DNA of 64,000 bases from Serratia sp. DD3. Lineage in GTDB: Bacteria > Pseudomonadota > Gammaproteobacteria > Enterobacterales > Enterobacteriaceae. Each line of letters opens with the position of its first letter. Position 1 is the stretch's first letter. The translations under genes were made by a program, and so were the position numbers. Below the pieces are notes generated by a model. It was not told the DNA's origin. It worked only from the letters and a program-made list of their open reading frames with translations, and searched no databases. The DNA lies in contig NZ_AYKS02000017.1 of assembly GCF_000496755.2 (NCBI RefSeq), positions 1 through 64,000 of the forward strand. Reading direction: 5' to 3'. Positions 36,318-47,968 of this stretch are shown here, piece after piece.

Positions 36318-37023
36318 GTAAACCTCTATAGAACCAATACGCGGTGCTTTGTATAGTGGCACCGTGCCGTTGATAGAGCCGTAACGCGGCGGTATTACTT
36401 ATTTGAGTCGCAACCCACAGGCGCTGCAGCCGTTGCTGCTGGCACCAATTGATCGCAGCTACCATTAGCCGTGAACCGGTCCCCTTTCCTTGTTGGTGTG
36501 GAAATGCCGCCAGCAAACCAATACGGGCCTGTTGTTGGCCAATATCACGCAGGCTGACAAATCCTTCTGGTTCGCCCCCCTCTCCCAGCACCAATAAGCA
36601 CTGATGATCAAAGGTACCCAACACCGCTTTCTCAATCCAGGTGGCGTAAAACCGCCCACTGTCTTGCTCCCCGTACCAAGGGGTACGGAAACGGCTGGCA
36701 GCAAATACGTTCGTCGCTGCCTGGCGCAGCAAGGGAATATCCTCCACTTGAGCCATGCGCACTGCCGGTAATAATGAAGCACTTTCCATGCCAACTTCTA
36801 GCACCAGATCAACTTCGCCCTCCGCCAACCGAAAACCCAAACCGGCCAGCCCATCGGCTAAATCAAGACGCGACGCCGGAATTTTAGCCTGAACCAGGGC
36901 ATAAGCATCCAGCTCAGCGGGTACCAGCGGCGGTGCCACCTCAGAAAAATCCAGTTTGGCACTGTTGATATGGAAAAATTCGCTTTCCCAGCCCAAAGGC
37001 TCAATATTGGCGTGGACGGACAT
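36304..37023 (-). CDS. wecD: dTDP-fucosamine acetyltransferase WecD
   Basis: A 239-residue GNAT enzyme acetylating dTDP-Fuc4N. The acetyl-CoA loop is in [20 protein letters not shown] (Q-x-x-G-x-G), with [20 protein letters not shown] before it and a C-terminal [13 protein letters not shown]. Start set at ATG 37023 ([13 protein letters not shown]) by comparison; it overlaps rffH by 23 bp. Confidence 0.95.
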   Translation of the reverse strand: MSVHANIEPLGWESEFFHINSAKLDFSEVAPPLVPAELDAYALVQAKIPASRLDLADGLAGLGFRLAEGEVDLVLEVGMESASLLPAVRMAQVEDIPLLRQAATNVFAASRFRTPWYGEQDSGRFYATWIEKAVLGTFDHQCLLVLGEGGEPEGFVSLRDIGQQQARIGLLAAFPHQQGKGTGSRLMVAAINWCQQQRLQRLWVATQISNTAALRLYQRHGATIQSTAYWFYRGLHDSI

Positions 37024-37882
37024 GGAGTAAATCCAGCAAATATTTGCCATAGCCGGTTTTGGCTAACGCCAATGCAGCACGTTTGACACCTTCATCATCC
37101 AGCCAACCATTACGCCAAGCGATCTCTTCCAGACAGGCGACCTTAAACCCTTGGCGCTTTTCCACAGTTTGTACAAAGGTACTGGCTTCGATCAGACTGT
37201 CATGAGTACCGGTATCAAGCCAGGCAAAGCCTCGGCCTAGCAGCTCAACACTTAATTGCCCGCGCTCCAGATACATCTGGTTGATGGTGGTGATTTCCAA
37301 CTCGCCACGGGGCGAAGGTTTCACCTGCTTGGCGAAGTCCACCACCTGATTATCATAAAAATAGAGGCCAGTGACCGCCCAGTTGGATTTGGGCTCGAGG
37401 GGTTTCTCTTCAATTGACAGCGCACGGAACTGGTCATCAAACTCCACCACACCAAAGCGCTCTGGGTCCATCACCTGATAACCAAATACCGTGGCACCAT
37501 GCAGGTTATTGACCACGTTTTTCAGTTTCGGGCTAAAGGCCTGGCCAAAATAAATGTTATCACCCAACACCAGGCAGCTCGGTTCCCCAGCGATAAACTC
37601 TTCACCGATCAGAAAGGCTTGCGCCAGTCCGTCTGGGCTAGGCTGTTCGGCGTAACTCAGGTTGATGCCAAACTCCGCACCACTACCGAGTAAACGGCGG
37701 AACGAAGGCAGATCTTCAGGGGTAGAAATAATCAGAATATCGCGGATCCCGGCCAGCATCAGCACCGAGATTGGATAATAGATCATCGGCTTATCATAGA
37801 TAGGCAGCAACTGCTTGGAGACACCGCGCGTAATCGGGTGCAAACGCGTTCCCGAACCGCCAGCAAGAACAATACCTTTCAT
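37001..37882 (-). CDS. rffH: glucose-1-phosphate thymidylyltransferase RffH
   Basis: A 293-residue RmlA-type enzyme forming dTDP-glucose for Fuc4NAc. Signature [34 protein letters not shown] and [11 protein letters not shown] 37882 (MKGIVLAGG) is the family start and length equals E. coli. ECA-dedicated paralogue by position. Confidence 0.97.
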   Translation of the reverse strand: MKGIVLAGGSGTRLHPITRGVSKQLLPIYDKPMIYYPISVLMLAGIRDILIISTPEDLPSFRRLLGSGAEFGINLSYAEQPSPDGLAQAFLIGEEFIAGEPSCLVLGDNIYFGQAFSPKLKNVVNNLHGATVFGYQVMDPERFGVVEFDDQFRALSIEEKPLEPKSNWAVTGLYFYDNQVVDFAKQVKPSPRGELEITTINQMYLERGQLSVELLGRGFAWLDTGTHDSLIEASTFVQTVEKRQGFKVACLEEIAWRNGWLDDEGVKRAALALAKTGYGKYLLDLLHVRPRQY

Positions 37883-38023
37883 CTTGACTCCTTGACTCAC
37901 CTTCGCACTGCGAAAGTCCTTTTAGTCATAGGTTATTAAACTGTAATCAGCTTAATGACCTAGCCCATCAATGGGCCAGGTAATACAACCAACCACAAGA
38001 TTGCTTGAAAAACGAGGAGGAGG

Positions 38024-39091
38024 TTACTGGCTCAGCCCTAAACGTTCCCCAGCATAGGAGCCGTCTTGTACCCGACGCCACCAGGTTTCGTTGTTCAGAT
38101 ACCAAGAGACCGTTTTGCGGATACCGCTTTCAAAGGTTTCCTGTGGGCGCCAACCCAACTCACGTTCGATCTTGCTGGCATCAATGGCATAGCGCATATC
38201 ATGGCCGGGGCGATCTTTGACGTAAGTGATCAAATCGCGATATTTAGCCACACCTTGTGGTTTGTTCGGTGCCAACTCTTCCAATAGATCGCAAATCGTG
38301 TGCACCACCTCGAGATTCTTACGTTCGTTATGCCCACCGATATTGTAGGTTTCCCCTACTACACCCTCTTTGACCACCTGATACAACGCACGGGCATGGT
38401 CTTCCACATACAACCAGTCACGCACCTGTGCGCCATTGCCATAAACCGGCAAGGGTTTACCCGCAATCGCGTTTAGGATCACCAATGGGATCAGCTTCTC
38501 AGGAAAATGGTAAGGGCCATAATTATTGGAACAATTGGTGACCACAGTGGGCAAACCATAAGTACGCAACCAGGCACGCACCAGATGGTCGCTGGATGCT
38601 TTAGAGGCAGAGTAAGGGCTGCTTGGTGCATAAGGCGTGGTTTCGGTAAACAAGTCGTCCGTACCATGCAGATCACCATACACTTCATCGGTAGAGATAT
38701 GGTGGAAACGGAAAGCCGGTTTTTTCTCTTCCGCCAGACCTTGCCAATAATGGCGGGCCGCTTCCAACAAAGTGTAAGTACCCACTACGTTGGTTTCGAT
38801 AAACGCGGCTGGGCCATCAATAGAACGGTCCACATGGCTTTCTGCCGCCAGGTGCATCACTAAATCGGGTTGGTATTGCGCAAACACCCGGTCAAGTGCA
38901 GGCCGGTCACAGATATCCACCTGCTCAAAAGCATAGCGCGCATCATCCGCCACTACCGCCAATGAATCCAGATTACCGGCATACGTTAGCTTATCCACCA
39001 CCACTACGCTATCTGCCGTACCATTGATAATGTGTCTTACTACGGCAGAGCCGATAAAACCGGCCCCGCCGGTAACCAGAATACGTTTCAA
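38024..39091 (-). CDS. rffG: dTDP-glucose 4,6-dehydratase RffG
   Basis: A 355-residue extended short-chain dehydrogenase. [15 protein letters not shown] binds [14 protein letters not shown] and [14 protein letters not shown] hold the catalytic Thr/Asp/Glu and Tyr-x-x-x-Lys. Start set at TTG 39091: AAGGAG lies seven bases upstream, while the TTG at 39097 is only one base from it. Length then equals E. coli RffG. Overlaps wecC slightly. Confidence 0.97.
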   Translation of the reverse strand: MKRILVTGGAGFIGSAVVRHIINGTADSVVVVDKLTYAGNLDSLAVVADDARYAFEQVDICDRPALDRVFAQYQPDLVMHLAAESHVDRSIDGPAAFIETNVVGTYTLLEAARHYWQGLAEEKKPAFRFHHISTDEVYGDLHGTDDLFTETTPYAPSSPYSASKASSDHLVRAWLRTYGLPTVVTNCSNNYGPYHFPEKLIPLVILNAIAGKPLPVYGNGAQVRDWLYVEDHARALYQVVKEGVVGETYNIGGHNERKNLEVVHTICDLLEELAPNKPQGVAKYRDLITYVKDRPGHDMRYAIDASKIERELGWRPQETFESGIRKTVSWYLNNETWWRRVQDGSYAGERLGLSQ

Positions 39092-40350
39092 CGCCAAACT
39101 CCTTTAGTATCAACGACCCAAGACTGTTTAACCTCTTGCGGTTTAATCGCCTTGAATTCTTTGTGATCAACCAACATCACGACAATATCTGCCTGCTGCA
39201 AAGCCTCGGCAAGGGTTTTCAAAGTCACATGACCGGCCAAAGATTTTGGCAATTGCTCCACATTGGGCTCTACGACTAACGTTTCACCCACATGCCAGTC
39301 GGCAATCAGATGAGCCACTTCAACCGCTGGGCTTTCACGCAAATCATCAATATTCGGTTTGAACGCCAGACCAAAACAGGCAATTTTCACTTCATTGGCG
39401 CGCTTGTTGGTGGCTGCCAGACAATCTGCCACCGCCGTCTTGACGCGATCAACCACCCAGTGTGGCTTACCATCGTTAACCAACCGGGCGGTATGGATCA
39501 AACGGGCCTGCTGCGGGTTCTGCGCCACGATAAACCAAGGGTCAACGGCGATACAGTGCCCACCGACACCAGGACCAGGCTGCAAAATATTAACCCGTGG
39601 ATGGCGGTTAGCCAAGCGGATCAGCTCCCATACATTGATGCCCTGATCAGCACAGATCAGTGAAAGTTCGTTGGCAAAAGCAATGTTAACGTCGCGGAAA
39701 CTGTTTTCCGTCAATTTACACATTTCGGCGGTGCGAGAGTTAGTGATTACACACTCACCTTCCAAGAAGATTTTGTACAACTCACTCGCACGCTCAGAGC
39801 ACTTCGGCGTCATCCCGCCGATCACGCGGTCATTCTGGATCAGTTCCACCATCACCTGCCCGGGCAACACACGCTCTGGACAATAGGCAATGTTAACATC
39901 GGCTTGTTCACCGGCATCCTGAGGGAAACTGAGGTCACTGCGCTCCTGCGCCAGCCACAATGCCACCTGCTCAGTCGCACCCACCGGGGAAGTAGACTCC
40001 AGGATCACCAAATCGCCTTTTTTCAGTACCGGCGCCAGTGATTTCGCCGCGGCTTCCACATAGGCTAAATCGGGCTCATGATCCCCTTTAAATGGCGTGG
40101 GTACCGCAATCAGAAACGCATCTGCGGGCAGGGGTTTATTCACCGCTTGTAAGTAACCCCCTTCAACCGCCGTCTTCACTACGCGGTCCAGATCGGGTTC
40201 GACAATATGGATCGCACCACGGTTAATGGTATCCACCGCATGTTGGTTAACATCTACACCCACCACTTTTTTCTTGCGGGAAGCAAACGCCGCCGCTGTT
40301 GGCAAGCCGATATAACCCAAGCCAATAACTGAAATCGTGTTAAAACTCAT
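39088..40350 (-). CDS. wecC: UDP-ManNAc dehydrogenase WecC
   Basis: A 420-residue UDP-glucose/GDP-mannose dehydrogenase family enzyme oxidising UDP-ManNAc to UDP-ManNAcA with NAD. Rossmann start [19 protein letters not shown], central [17 protein letters not shown], and [15 protein letters not shown] with the catalytic Cys. Overlaps wecB by four bases. Confidence 0.98.
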   Translation of the reverse strand: MSFNTISVIGLGYIGLPTAAAFASRKKKVVGVDVNQHAVDTINRGAIHIVEPDLDRVVKTAVEGGYLQAVNKPLPADAFLIAVPTPFKGDHEPDLAYVEAAAKSLAPVLKKGDLVILESTSPVGATEQVALWLAQERSDLSFPQDAGEQADVNIAYCPERVLPGQVMVELIQNDRVIGGMTPKCSERASELYKIFLEGECVITNSRTAEMCKLTENSFRDVNIAFANELSLICADQGINVWELIRLANRHPRVNILQPGPGVGGHCIAVDPWFIVAQNPQQARLIHTARLVNDGKPHWVVDRVKTAVADCLAATNKRANEVKIACFGLAFKPNIDDLRESPAVEVAHLIADWHVGETLVVEPNVEQLPKSLAGHVTLKTLAEALQQADIVVMLVDHKEFKAIKPQEVKQSWVVDTKGVWR

Positions 40351-41477
40351 AGTGTCACCTGATGATTCTTTAAAGCTTCGAGGATACGCTGGCAGGCATG
40401 CCCGTCACCGTAAGGGTTATGCGCCCGGCTCATGGCATGATAGGCGTTGTCATCTGTCAGTAACCGGGTAACCGCATCAACAATTCTGGCTACATCTGTT
40501 CCTACCAATTGCACCGTGCCGGCATCCACCGCTTCCGGTCGCTCAGTGGTATCACGCATCACTAACACCGGTTTACCCAGTGAAGGAGCCTCTTCCTGAA
40601 TACCACCCGAGTCGGTCAGGATCAGATAAGAGTGAGTCATCAGATAAACAAAAGGCAGGTAGTCTTGCGGGTCGATAAGAATGACGTTTTCGATACCTTT
40701 CAAAATGCGGTTAACTGGCTCACTGACGTTCGGGTTCAAGTGCACCGGATAGACCACCTGCACCTCTGGGTGCTGGCGCGCGATCTCTGCCAGTGCGCTG
40801 CAAATACGCTCAAAACCGCCACCAAAACTTTCACGGCGGTGCCCTGTCACCAGGATCAACTTCTTATTGGCATCCAGGAAAGGGTAGCGCTGTTCAAGAC
40901 TATTACGCAGGGTGGCGTCAGACATAACGCGGTCACGTACCCAAAACAATGCATCAATCACTGTATTACCAGTTACGATAATATGGTCATCACTCAGTGA
41001 CTCACGCAGCAGGTTTTGACGCGAATTTTCCGTCGGCGCGAAATGGTACATCGCCAAATGACCGGTTAATTTACGGTTGGCCTCTTCTGGCCAAGGGGAA
41101 TAGAGATCCCCCGTGCGCAATCCTGCCTCGACATGCCCCACCGGAATACGCTGATAAAATGCCGCCAGACTGGTGCTCATGGTCGTCGTCGTATCACCAT
41201 GAACCAGCACCACATCCGGTTTGAAATCTTCCAGCACGCCTTTTAACCCTTCCAGGATACGGCAAGTGATTTCACTCAGCCCCTGGCCCGGTTTCATAAT
41301 ATTCAGATCATAATCAGGTACGATTTCAAACAACCGCAATACCTGATCCAACATCTCACGATGCTGTGCCGTAACGCAGACTCTAGATTCAAAGGCTTCG
41401 TCCTGAGCCAGAGCATGTACCAAAGGAGCCATTTTGATGGCTTCCGGCCTGGTACCAAAAACAGTCAACACTTTCAC
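40347..41477 (-). CDS. wecB: UDP-GlcNAc 2-epimerase WecB
   Basis: A 376-residue non-hydrolysing epimerase giving UDP-ManNAc. [49 protein letters not shown] and [20 protein letters not shown] are family marks. Start set at GTG 41477 ([12 protein letters not shown]) by family length and an AGAG upstream; the frame remains open to 41528. A repeat element separates it from wzzE. Confidence 0.97.
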   Translation of the reverse strand: MKVLTVFGTRPEAIKMAPLVHALAQDEAFESRVCVTAQHREMLDQVLRLFEIVPDYDLNIMKPGQGLSEITCRILEGLKGVLEDFKPDVVLVHGDTTTTMSTSLAAFYQRIPVGHVEAGLRTGDLYSPWPEEANRKLTGHLAMYHFAPTENSRQNLLRESLSDDHIIVTGNTVIDALFWVRDRVMSDATLRNSLEQRYPFLDANKKLILVTGHRRESFGGGFERICSALAEIARQHPEVQVVYPVHLNPNVSEPVNRILKGIENVILIDPQDYLPFVYLMTHSYLILTDSGGIQEEAPSLGKPVLVMRDTTERPEAVDAGTVQLVGTDVARIVDAVTRLLTDDNAYHAMSRAHNPYGDGHACQRILEALKNHQVTL

Positions 41478-41535
41478 AGCGAATCTCTTTTGGTCTGTAA
41501 ACTGCAGGCAAACCTGCAAATGGGGCACTTATCCC

Positions 41536-41735
41536 CGTCATCAATAAAGCTGCTGCGGTGTGGGCTACGCTCGTGCACCCGAGTCACTTACCCATGTAAG
41601 CTCATCGGGATGAATGAACCTCATCTCTGAGGTTTACCCTTCGGGCCAGCACGAGTGCTGTTCAAATCGGTGATGACCGATTTGTCTCTCGTTTGCTGCC
41701 TACCTGCAACTTCATTGAACTTGGGTAGATGTGTC
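41536..41735. repeat. interspersed palindromic repeat, copy D (long form)
   Basis: About 200 bp between wzzE and wecB inside the ECA operon. It has the family core CACCCGAGTCACTTACCCAT, then GTAAGCTCATCGGG, and ends TGCAACTTCATTGAACTTGG. It also holds an extra hairpin AATCGGT..ACCGATT (around 41667-41683). It would be transcribed with the operon and may affect wecB expression. Confidence 0.6.
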
Positions 41736-41842
41736 CGTCAATAAAATCCCGCTATCCTTCAAGCTGCAACAACCTGAATAGCCGCCTGAACTCCCTAGGA
41801 CATGCTTATTTTAACGCTCTTTTATTTCAACTTTCTTTTATC

Positions 41843-42898
41843 TCAACTGCGAGGCCGACGCACCAAAGCCACACCAGCACCCACCAAGCTACCAATCGCC
41901 CCCCACATAATCAACCAGAATACCCGGCGTGGGCTGTCACGTTTCACCGGCTCTTCTGGTGTACGCAGATAGCGGAATGTCTGAAAATTAGTATCTGGCG
42001 TCGGGCCAGCATGCAAGGTGGTCAGCATGGCCCGATTTTGGTCATAATCGAGATCATAGGTTGGACCTGATGCCTGTAACCCTTCCAGACGCGCTTGAAG
42101 CGTCGGTTTACCCAGCATGAAAAGGTCAGAATCGGGTAGCTGTTCTGCCGGAATATTGGTCTGAGCACGGTTAATCCCTTGTTGCTCAGCAATTTTCAGT
42201 GCTTGCTGGACACTCTTGAGCTCACGTTGATAAACCGCATCTGCCACCGCTTCCTGACGTTTGACCTGGGCATTCATAGCGGTAGTACGCGCAGCCCAAG
42301 CGCCCTGAATATCTTCATTCAAATGCTGTGCCGCACGGTGGCTGGCAAAATCCACATACTGGCGCAACAATTGATTAGAGTCAGCGGCAGTTTCTGCCGT
42401 TAACTTCACGTTGTCATTGAGTACTTTTTTATCATCACGAGGGGTGAACTGAATATTGTTAATCAGCTCATCTAACAACGCCGCATCGGCGCGTGCATCC
42501 CCTTTCTGACGCTGTTTGTAATAATCATTTTGTAACCAGAATTCGCGACGTGTGTCATAGGCGGCCAACTGCATGATGAATTCATTATAGGCTTCATCGG
42601 CAATCCCTGGCTGCTCACCCGCCACTGCGGGCATGGTGCGCACATCAAGATTACGCAGGAATTGTCGCTGAGAGTAATATCCCCCCAACGAATTAACTGT
42701 TGGCTTATCAGTGATTGCGGTGGCGCTCCACTCCTGCTTTACCAGATAGGAGACAAGCAGTGCGACCACAGCAAATAGCAGCGCAAAACCAATAATCCAT
42801 TTTTTACCGCGCCACAGGGTAGAGCACAGACCGCGAATATCCAGTTCGTTGTCAACCACCGTAGCACTCTTATCAGACGTTGTTTCAGAAATCATCAC
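41843..42898 (-). CDS. wzzE: ECA chain-length regulator WzzE
   Basis: A 351-residue polysaccharide co-polymerase with N- and C-terminal transmembrane helices (WIIGFALLFAVVALLVSYLV, about 34-53, and VFWLIMWGAIGSLVGAGVAL) and a large periplasmic coiled domain between. It sets the modal length of ECA chains with WzyE. Follows wecA after 17 bp. Confidence 0.96.
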   Translation of the reverse strand: MMISETTSDKSATVVDNELDIRGLCSTLWRGKKWIIGFALLFAVVALLVSYLVKQEWSATAITDKPTVNSLGGYYSQRQFLRNLDVRTMPAVAGEQPGIADEAYNEFIMQLAAYDTRREFWLQNDYYKQRQKGDARADAALLDELINNIQFTPRDDKKVLNDNVKLTAETAADSNQLLRQYVDFASHRAAQHLNEDIQGAWAARTTAMNAQVKRQEAVADAVYQRELKSVQQALKIAEQQGINRAQTNIPAEQLPDSDLFMLGKPTLQARLEGLQASGPTYDLDYDQNRAMLTTLHAGPTPDTNFQTFRYLRTPEEPVKRDSPRRVFWLIMWGAIGSLVGAGVALVRRPRS

Positions 42899-42915
42899 TG
42901 CCCTAAAGCCTCAGG

Positions 42916-44013
42916 TTAAGGTACTTGCTTGTTGTGCATTGAATTACGAATACGGCGCTTGATACGTTTGATATAACGAGCAACACGCCACGCACGTTTA
43001 ATGCAATAGCCATAAAAAAAGAATGCTAGCAAAAACAGCACCAACATCACCCATTCCGGAATGAAACTTAGCCGTTCGCCGATAATACCTATCGCTGCCA
43101 GGATTGCCGCGGCCAACGTGATCAAAACAAAGGCCTGACGCGGCGTAAAACCGGCCCGCATAATCAGGTGATGGATGTGTTGACGATCAGGTGAGAATGG
43201 GCTCATCCCCTTGCGCAGGCGACGATACATGATGGCAATCATATCCATCAAAGGAATGGCAATAATCCAGAGTGCCGTCACTGGCCTAATGGGATGGTTT
43301 TCCCCTTGCGAACTTTGCAACAGTAACCAGATAGCGGTAAAACCAATCAGCGTGCTGCCCGCATCCCCCATAAATACTTTATAGCGGCGGCCAAGAACAC
43401 CCAGATTCAGTAAAATATAAGGGACAATGGCGGCCAGCATGGCAAAGCACCAAAAGGCGAGCTCATTGTTGCCACTTTGATAGAGCAGAATCCCCATAGC
43501 ACCAAATGACACGCAGGAGAGTCCACCCAGCAAACCATCAATGCCGTCCACCATGTTAAAGGCATTGATCGCCGCCCAAACAGCGAACAGGGTCACCAAG
43601 TAGCCAAACGGACCCAGCAGCATTTCCCAGTTACCAAATACCTGGCCGAGGCTATGCAGATAGAGGTCGGCGAACAGCATCATCGCCACTCCAACCAGGG
43701 CCTGCACGGTGGCTCGAATTTTGACACTAATATCAAAACGATCATCCAGCGCCCCAACGAACACCAACACACCCGCACAAGCGAGGTAGAGCTTGCTGTG
43801 CACAATCGGTACATCGGTGATCAGGAAAGCGAAACACAGGCCAGCATAAACAGAAATCCCCCCAACCAGCGGGATTAGGCCCTGATGACGTTTCCGATAA
43901 TTCGGCTTATCAACCAAACCAATGCGCTTTGCTACCTTGCGGGCAACAAACAAAAAAGCCAAAGAAAACAGAAAAACAAAAAGGATTTCAGTACTCATAG
44001 TGAGTATGTTCAC
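42916..44013 (-). CDS. wecA: undecaprenyl-phosphate GlcNAc-1-phosphate transferase WecA
   Basis: A 365-residue polytopic enzyme that starts ECA, and in many strains O-antigen, synthesis. Catalytic motifs are GALDDRFDISVKIRA (Asp-Asp), NAFNMVDGIDGLLGG, and the His-rich loop SPDRQHIHHLIMRAG. First gene of the ECA operon, 276 bp downstream of rho. Confidence 0.97.
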   Translation of the reverse strand: MNILTMSTEILFVFLFSLAFLFVARKVAKRIGLVDKPNYRKRHQGLIPLVGGISVYAGLCFAFLITDVPIVHSKLYLACAGVLVFVGALDDRFDISVKIRATVQALVGVAMMLFADLYLHSLGQVFGNWEMLLGPFGYLVTLFAVWAAINAFNMVDGIDGLLGGLSCVSFGAMGILLYQSGNNELAFWCFAMLAAIVPYILLNLGVLGRRYKVFMGDAGSTLIGFTAIWLLLQSSQGENHPIRPVTALWIIAIPLMDMIAIMYRRLRKGMSPFSPDRQHIHHLIMRAGFTPRQAFVLITLAAAILAAIGIIGERLSFIPEWVMLVLFLLAFFFYGYCIKRAWRVARYIKRIKRRIRNSMHNKQVP

Positions 44014-44235
44014 GGTTAACGAATCTCTAAAAAAAGATAAGGTAGCTTAGCATGAGTAAAAATGGCACCACTATCATCACCCAGCAACCTTTTCAGTCAA
44101 TTCCTATGACAATAGACATGTCTTCATACATTTGCACTCATCACCTTAAGCTGATAAGTGCAAATCAGACGAAGTCTCAGTAAGTCATCAGGGTAGCTCA
44201 CTTAGTTATTACTCTTGCTTATCGTATCCGCCAAA

Positions 44236-44266
44236 AGCAAAAAACGCCATGACTAGGCATGGCGTT
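44236..44266 (-). terminator. intrinsic terminator after rho
   Basis: On the minus strand AACGCCATG and CATGGCGTT form a perfect 9-bp stem followed by TTTTTTG-type sequence, 24 bp after the rho stop. The ECA operon must have its own promoter in the remaining 220 bp or depend on read-through. Confidence 0.85.
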
Positions 44267-44289
44267 CGACAACTTTTTTACTCACCCAA

Positions 44290-45549
44290 TCATGAACGCT
44301 TCATCATATCGAAGAATTCATCATTGGTTTTGGTCATCGCCAATTTATTAATGAGGAACTCCATTGCATCAATCTCACCCATCGGATGAATGATTTTCCG
44401 CAGGATCCACATTTTTTGCAGCTCTTCCGAAGTGGTAAGCAGCTCTTCTTTACGGGTACCGGAACGGTTGTAATCAATAGCAGGGAAGACACGCTTCTCG
44501 GCAATTTTACGTGCCAGGTGCAGTTCCATGTTACCGGTGCCTTTAAACTCTTCGTAGATAACTTCATCCATTTTAGAACCGGTATCAACCAGTGCCGTAG
44601 CGATGATGGTCAGGCTGCCACCCTCTTCAACGTTACGTGCGGCACCGAAGAAACGCTTGGGACGGTGCAAGGCATTGGCATCCACACCACCGGTCAACAC
44701 CTTGCCTGAAGCAGGTACCACGGTGTTGTAGGCGCGTGCCAGACGAGTAATGGAATCAAGCAGAATGATCACATCCTTTTTATGTTCTACCAAGCGCTTG
44801 GCCTTCTCGATCACCATTTCCGCCACTTGTACGTGACGTGAAGCAGGCTCGTCAAACGTAGAGGCGATCACTTCCCCTTTCACCAGGCGCTGCATCTCGG
44901 TCACTTCTTCCGGACGTTCGTCGATCAGCAACACCATCAACACACAATCGGGGTGATTGTAAGCAATGCTCTGGGCAATATTCTGCAGCAGCATGGTCTT
45001 ACCGGCCTTGGGTGGCGCGACAATCAAACCACGTTGACCACGGCCAATCGGTGCTGCCAAATCCAGCACCCGCGCAGTGAGATCTTCAGTAGACCCATTG
45101 CCACGTTCCATACGCAAACGCGAGTTAGCATGCAGCGGCGTCAGGTTTTCGAATAGGATCTTGTTGCGGGCGTTTTCCGGCTTGTCGTAGTTGACTTCAT
45201 TCACTTTCAACAAGGCAAAATAGCGCTCACCTTCTTTAGGTGGACGAATCTTACCGGAAATGGTGTCACCAGTGCGGAGATTGAAACGGCGGATTTGGCT
45301 GGGAGAAACGTAGATATCATCAGGGCCTGCGAGGTAGGAACTATCTCCAGAACGGAGGAAACCAAACCCATCCTGCAGTATCTCCAACACACCATCGCCG
45401 AAGATATCTTCCCCACTTTTCGCATGTTGCTTAAGTATAGAGAAGATAATGTCCTGTTTACGCAAACGGGCCAGGTTTTCCAGCCCCATATTTTCGCCAA
45501 GAGTAATCAACTCAGAAACCGGCGTATTCTTTAATTCGGTAAGATTCAT
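44290..45549 (-). CDS. rho: transcription termination factor Rho
   Basis: A 419-residue hexameric RNA helicase identical in length to E. coli Rho. N-terminal RNA-binding fold with [12 protein letters not shown], Walker [14 protein letters not shown], Walker [17 protein letters not shown], and the secondary RNA site around [13 protein letters not shown]. Preceded by a leader of several hundred bases, as usual for this autoregulated gene. Confidence 0.99.
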   Translation of the reverse strand: MNLTELKNTPVSELITLGENMGLENLARLRKQDIIFSILKQHAKSGEDIFGDGVLEILQDGFGFLRSGDSSYLAGPDDIYVSPSQIRRFNLRTGDTISGKIRPPKEGERYFALLKVNEVNYDKPENARNKILFENLTPLHANSRLRMERGNGSTEDLTARVLDLAAPIGRGQRGLIVAPPKAGKTMLLQNIAQSIAYNHPDCVLMVLLIDERPEEVTEMQRLVKGEVIASTFDEPASRHVQVAEMVIEKAKRLVEHKKDVIILLDSITRLARAYNTVVPASGKVLTGGVDANALHRPKRFFGAARNVEEGGSLTIIATALVDTGSKMDEVIYEEFKGTGNMELHLARKIAEKRVFPAIDYNRSGTRKEELLTTSEELQKMWILRKIIHPMGEIDAMEFLINKLAMTKTNDEFFDMMKRS

Positions 45550-46091
45550 AGTAGAGGTTCTTAAACTCGGGGTATATCTCGAACTTGTAACGTGAATGGT
45601 ATGGCAGCGTATTTTACCCGTTGCTTTTCAAACTGGCAGGACTCACTCACACAGTCATTCAGGGTGGTTGGGTTGCCGCTTTGCTACAGCTTGAAATGCA
45701 TTAGATATTCGTGCCTGTTACTGCACAGTCGATCACTAACCATTAAACATCGAGGTAAGAAACACCTTACACGGGACATAAGCACTGGCAGTTGATGATC
45801 AAAGGTGCTTTAAAAACTGATTTTGCAAAACCGCTTGATTGTCAAAACGTAGGCTAAATTAACAGTCAAATGACAAGGCCGATGATTCGACATAAAGCTC
45901 AGATTCAGACTCTTTAGATTTAATACTTCAGGTAAGTTCTATATGCAGTGTGGTTAAACTTAACACGCTTCTTGGCGGGCGTCTAGCAGTAAATCCGCTG
46001 CCAGACGCCTGCACTGGGTAGATACCCATCGCCATGTAAGCTACAGCACTATTGGCTGCAACCTCTGATGGAACCTGGGTATGCCCCCCGC
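45550..46091 (-). promoter_or_regulatory. rho leader region with a possible RhoL-like frame
   Basis: The 542 bp between trxA and rho hold no gene on the plus strand. On the minus strand ATG 45779 opens 31 codons (MSRVRCFLPRCLMVSDRLCS, then NRHEYLMHFKL, TAG 45684), in the position of E. coli rhoL, though similarity is not clear. TTGACA at 45838-45843 is a possible -35 element without a convincing -10 partner. Confidence 0.35.
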
Positions 46092-46418
46092 TTACAGATT
46101 CGCGCTCAGAAAATCTTTGAGCTGACTCTTGGACAACGCACCCACTTTAGTCGCCGCCACTTCACCATTCTTGAACAACAACAGCGTAGGAATACCACGG
46201 ATGCCATACTTCGGGGCGGTAGCCGGGTTTTGATCAATGTTCAGCTTGGTAATAGTCAGCTTGCCAGCGAATTCTTCAGCAATCTCATCCAGGATCGGGG
46301 CAATCATCTTGCACGGACCACACCATTCAGCCCAGAAATCGACCAAGATTGGCCCTTCGGCTTTCAGCACATCAGAATCAAAGCTATCGTCAGTCAGGTG
46401 AATAATTTTATCGCTCAT
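46092..46418 (-). CDS. trxA: thioredoxin 1 TrxA
   Basis: A 108-residue thioredoxin with redox site WCGPCK, preceded by ILVDFWAE and followed by the cis-Pro loop [11 protein letters not shown]. General cytosolic disulfide reductant. Near identical to E. coli TrxA. Divergent from rhlB. Confidence 0.99.
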   Translation of the reverse strand: MSDKIIHLTDDSFDSDVLKAEGPILVDFWAEWCGPCKMIAPILDEIAEEFAGKLTITKLNIDQNPATAPKYGIRGIPTLLLFKNGEVAATKVGALSKSQLKDFLSANL

Positions 46419-46479
46419 ATTCTACTCCACAGGATCATGTCTACCTTGTTGGTGTAGCATTAACCAACTCAGGCGATTT

Positions 46480-46605
46480 TATACCCGTTTCTATTCAAGT
46501 TGCCAATGTTGGCTAGGTGTATACGCCCGGAGCACTGACTATTTATGTCAGCTCACCAGAGTATATACTGCCCTTCTGGTGACAGCTTGAATGCACTTGG
46601 GTCTA
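46480..46605. repeat. interspersed palindromic repeat, copy E
   Basis: Non-coding element in the trxA/rhlB divergent region, beginning TATACCCGTTTCTATTCAAG and ending CAGCTTGAATGCACTTGGGT. It contains an inner inverted pair GTATAC/GTATAT and CTCACCAGAGTA/TTCTGGTGA. Confidence 0.6.
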
Positions 46606-46672
46606 TTTCACCGTGTTTATTTCAACGGATATGCTTTCGTAAAGCAACAGTTAGCTGATATTCTAACACACT

Positions 46673-47959
46673 ATGAGCAAAACACACTTGACCGAACAGA
46701 AGTTTTCCGACTTCGCCCTGCACCCGTTAGTCCTTGAAGCCCTTGAGAAAAAAGGGTTTTACCACTGCACGCCCATTCAGGCGTTAGCATTGCCGCTCAC
46801 TCTCAGTGGGCGCGACGTTGCAGGTCAGGCGCAAACCGGTACCGGAAAGACGCTGGCATTTTTAGCGTCTACTTTTCACTATTTGTTAACCCACCCGGCA
46901 AAAGAAGATCGCCAAACCAACCAGCCACGAGCCTTGATCATGGCGCCCACCCGTGAACTGGCGGTACAGATCCATGCTGATGCTGAAGCCCTGTCACAAT
47001 CAAGCGGGCTGAAACTGGGCTTGGCCTATGGGGGTGATGGCTACGATAAGCAGTTGAAGGTGTTGCAAGACGGGGTAGATATCCTGGTTGGCACCACCGG
47101 GCGTTTAATTGATTATGCCAAGCAGAACTATATTGACCTGGGGGCAATCCAGGTTGTGGTACTTGATGAAGCTGACCGGATGTACGATCTGGGCTTTATC
47201 AAGGATATTCGTTGGTTATTCCGCCGCATGCCTAGCGTCAATCAACGGCTAAATATGCTCTTTTCCGCCACTTTGTCCTATCGCGTGCGTGAACTGGCCT
47301 TTGAACAAATGAACAACGCCGAATATGTGGAAGTGGAGCCGGAGCAAAAAACCGGTCACCGCATTAAAGAGGAGCTGTTCTACCCTTCCAACGAAGAAAA
47401 AATGCGCCTGTTGCAGACACTGCTTGAAGAAGAGTGGCCTGATCGCTGTATTATTTTCGCCAATACCAAACACCGCTGTGAAGAGATCTGGGGCCATCTG
47501 GCTGCTGATGGTCACCGTGTTGGTTTATTGACCGGTGATGTAGCGCAGAAAAAGCGCCTGCGTATTCTTGATGACTTCACCAAGGGCAACCTGGATATCC
47601 TGGTGGCAACCGATGTAGCAGCCCGTGGCTTGCATATCCCGTTGGTCACCCATGTATTCAACTACGATCTGCCGGATGACTGTGAAGACTACGTACACCG
47701 TATTGGCCGTACTGGCCGCGCCGGGGAAAGTGGTCACTCCATCAGCCTGGCCTGTGAAGAGTATGCCCTTAACCTGCCCGCCATTGAGACCTATACCGGC
47801 CACAGCATTCCGGTGAGTAAATACAATAGTGAGGCGTTAATGAGTGATTTGCCGGCACCGAAGCGCCTAATGCGCCCAAGAGGCAGCAATGGCCAGCGCC
47901 GTGGTAGTGCACCCCGCCGTGGTAATGCGCCACGTAATCACCGTAAACGCACAAGCTGA
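46673..47959 (+). CDS. rhlB: DEAD-box RNA helicase RhlB
   Basis: A 428-residue DEAD-box helicase of the RNA degradosome, binding RNase E. Q motif near [50 protein letters not shown], and [13 protein letters not shown]. The basic Arg-rich tail ([20 protein letters not shown]) is typical for RNA binding. Followed after 9 bp by gppA. Confidence 0.98.
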   Translation: MSKTHLTEQKFSDFALHPLVLEALEKKGFYHCTPIQALALPLTLSGRDVAGQAQTGTGKTLAFLASTFHYLLTHPAKEDRQTNQPRALIMAPTRELAVQIHADAEALSQSSGLKLGLAYGGDGYDKQLKVLQDGVDILVGTTGRLIDYAKQNYIDLGAIQVVVLDEADRMYDLGFIKDIRWLFRRMPSVNQRLNMLFSATLSYRVRELAFEQMNNAEYVEVEPEQKTGHRIKEELFYPSNEEKMRLLQTLLEEEWPDRCIIFANTKHRCEEIWGHLAADGHRVGLLTGDVAQKKRLRILDDFTKGNLDILVATDVAARGLHIPLVTHVFNYDLPDDCEDYVHRIGRTGRAGESGHSISLACEEYALNLPAIETYTGHSIPVSKYNSEALMSDLPAPKRLMRPRGSNGQRRGSAPRRGNAPRNHRKRTS

Positions 47960-47968
47960 CCAATCACT

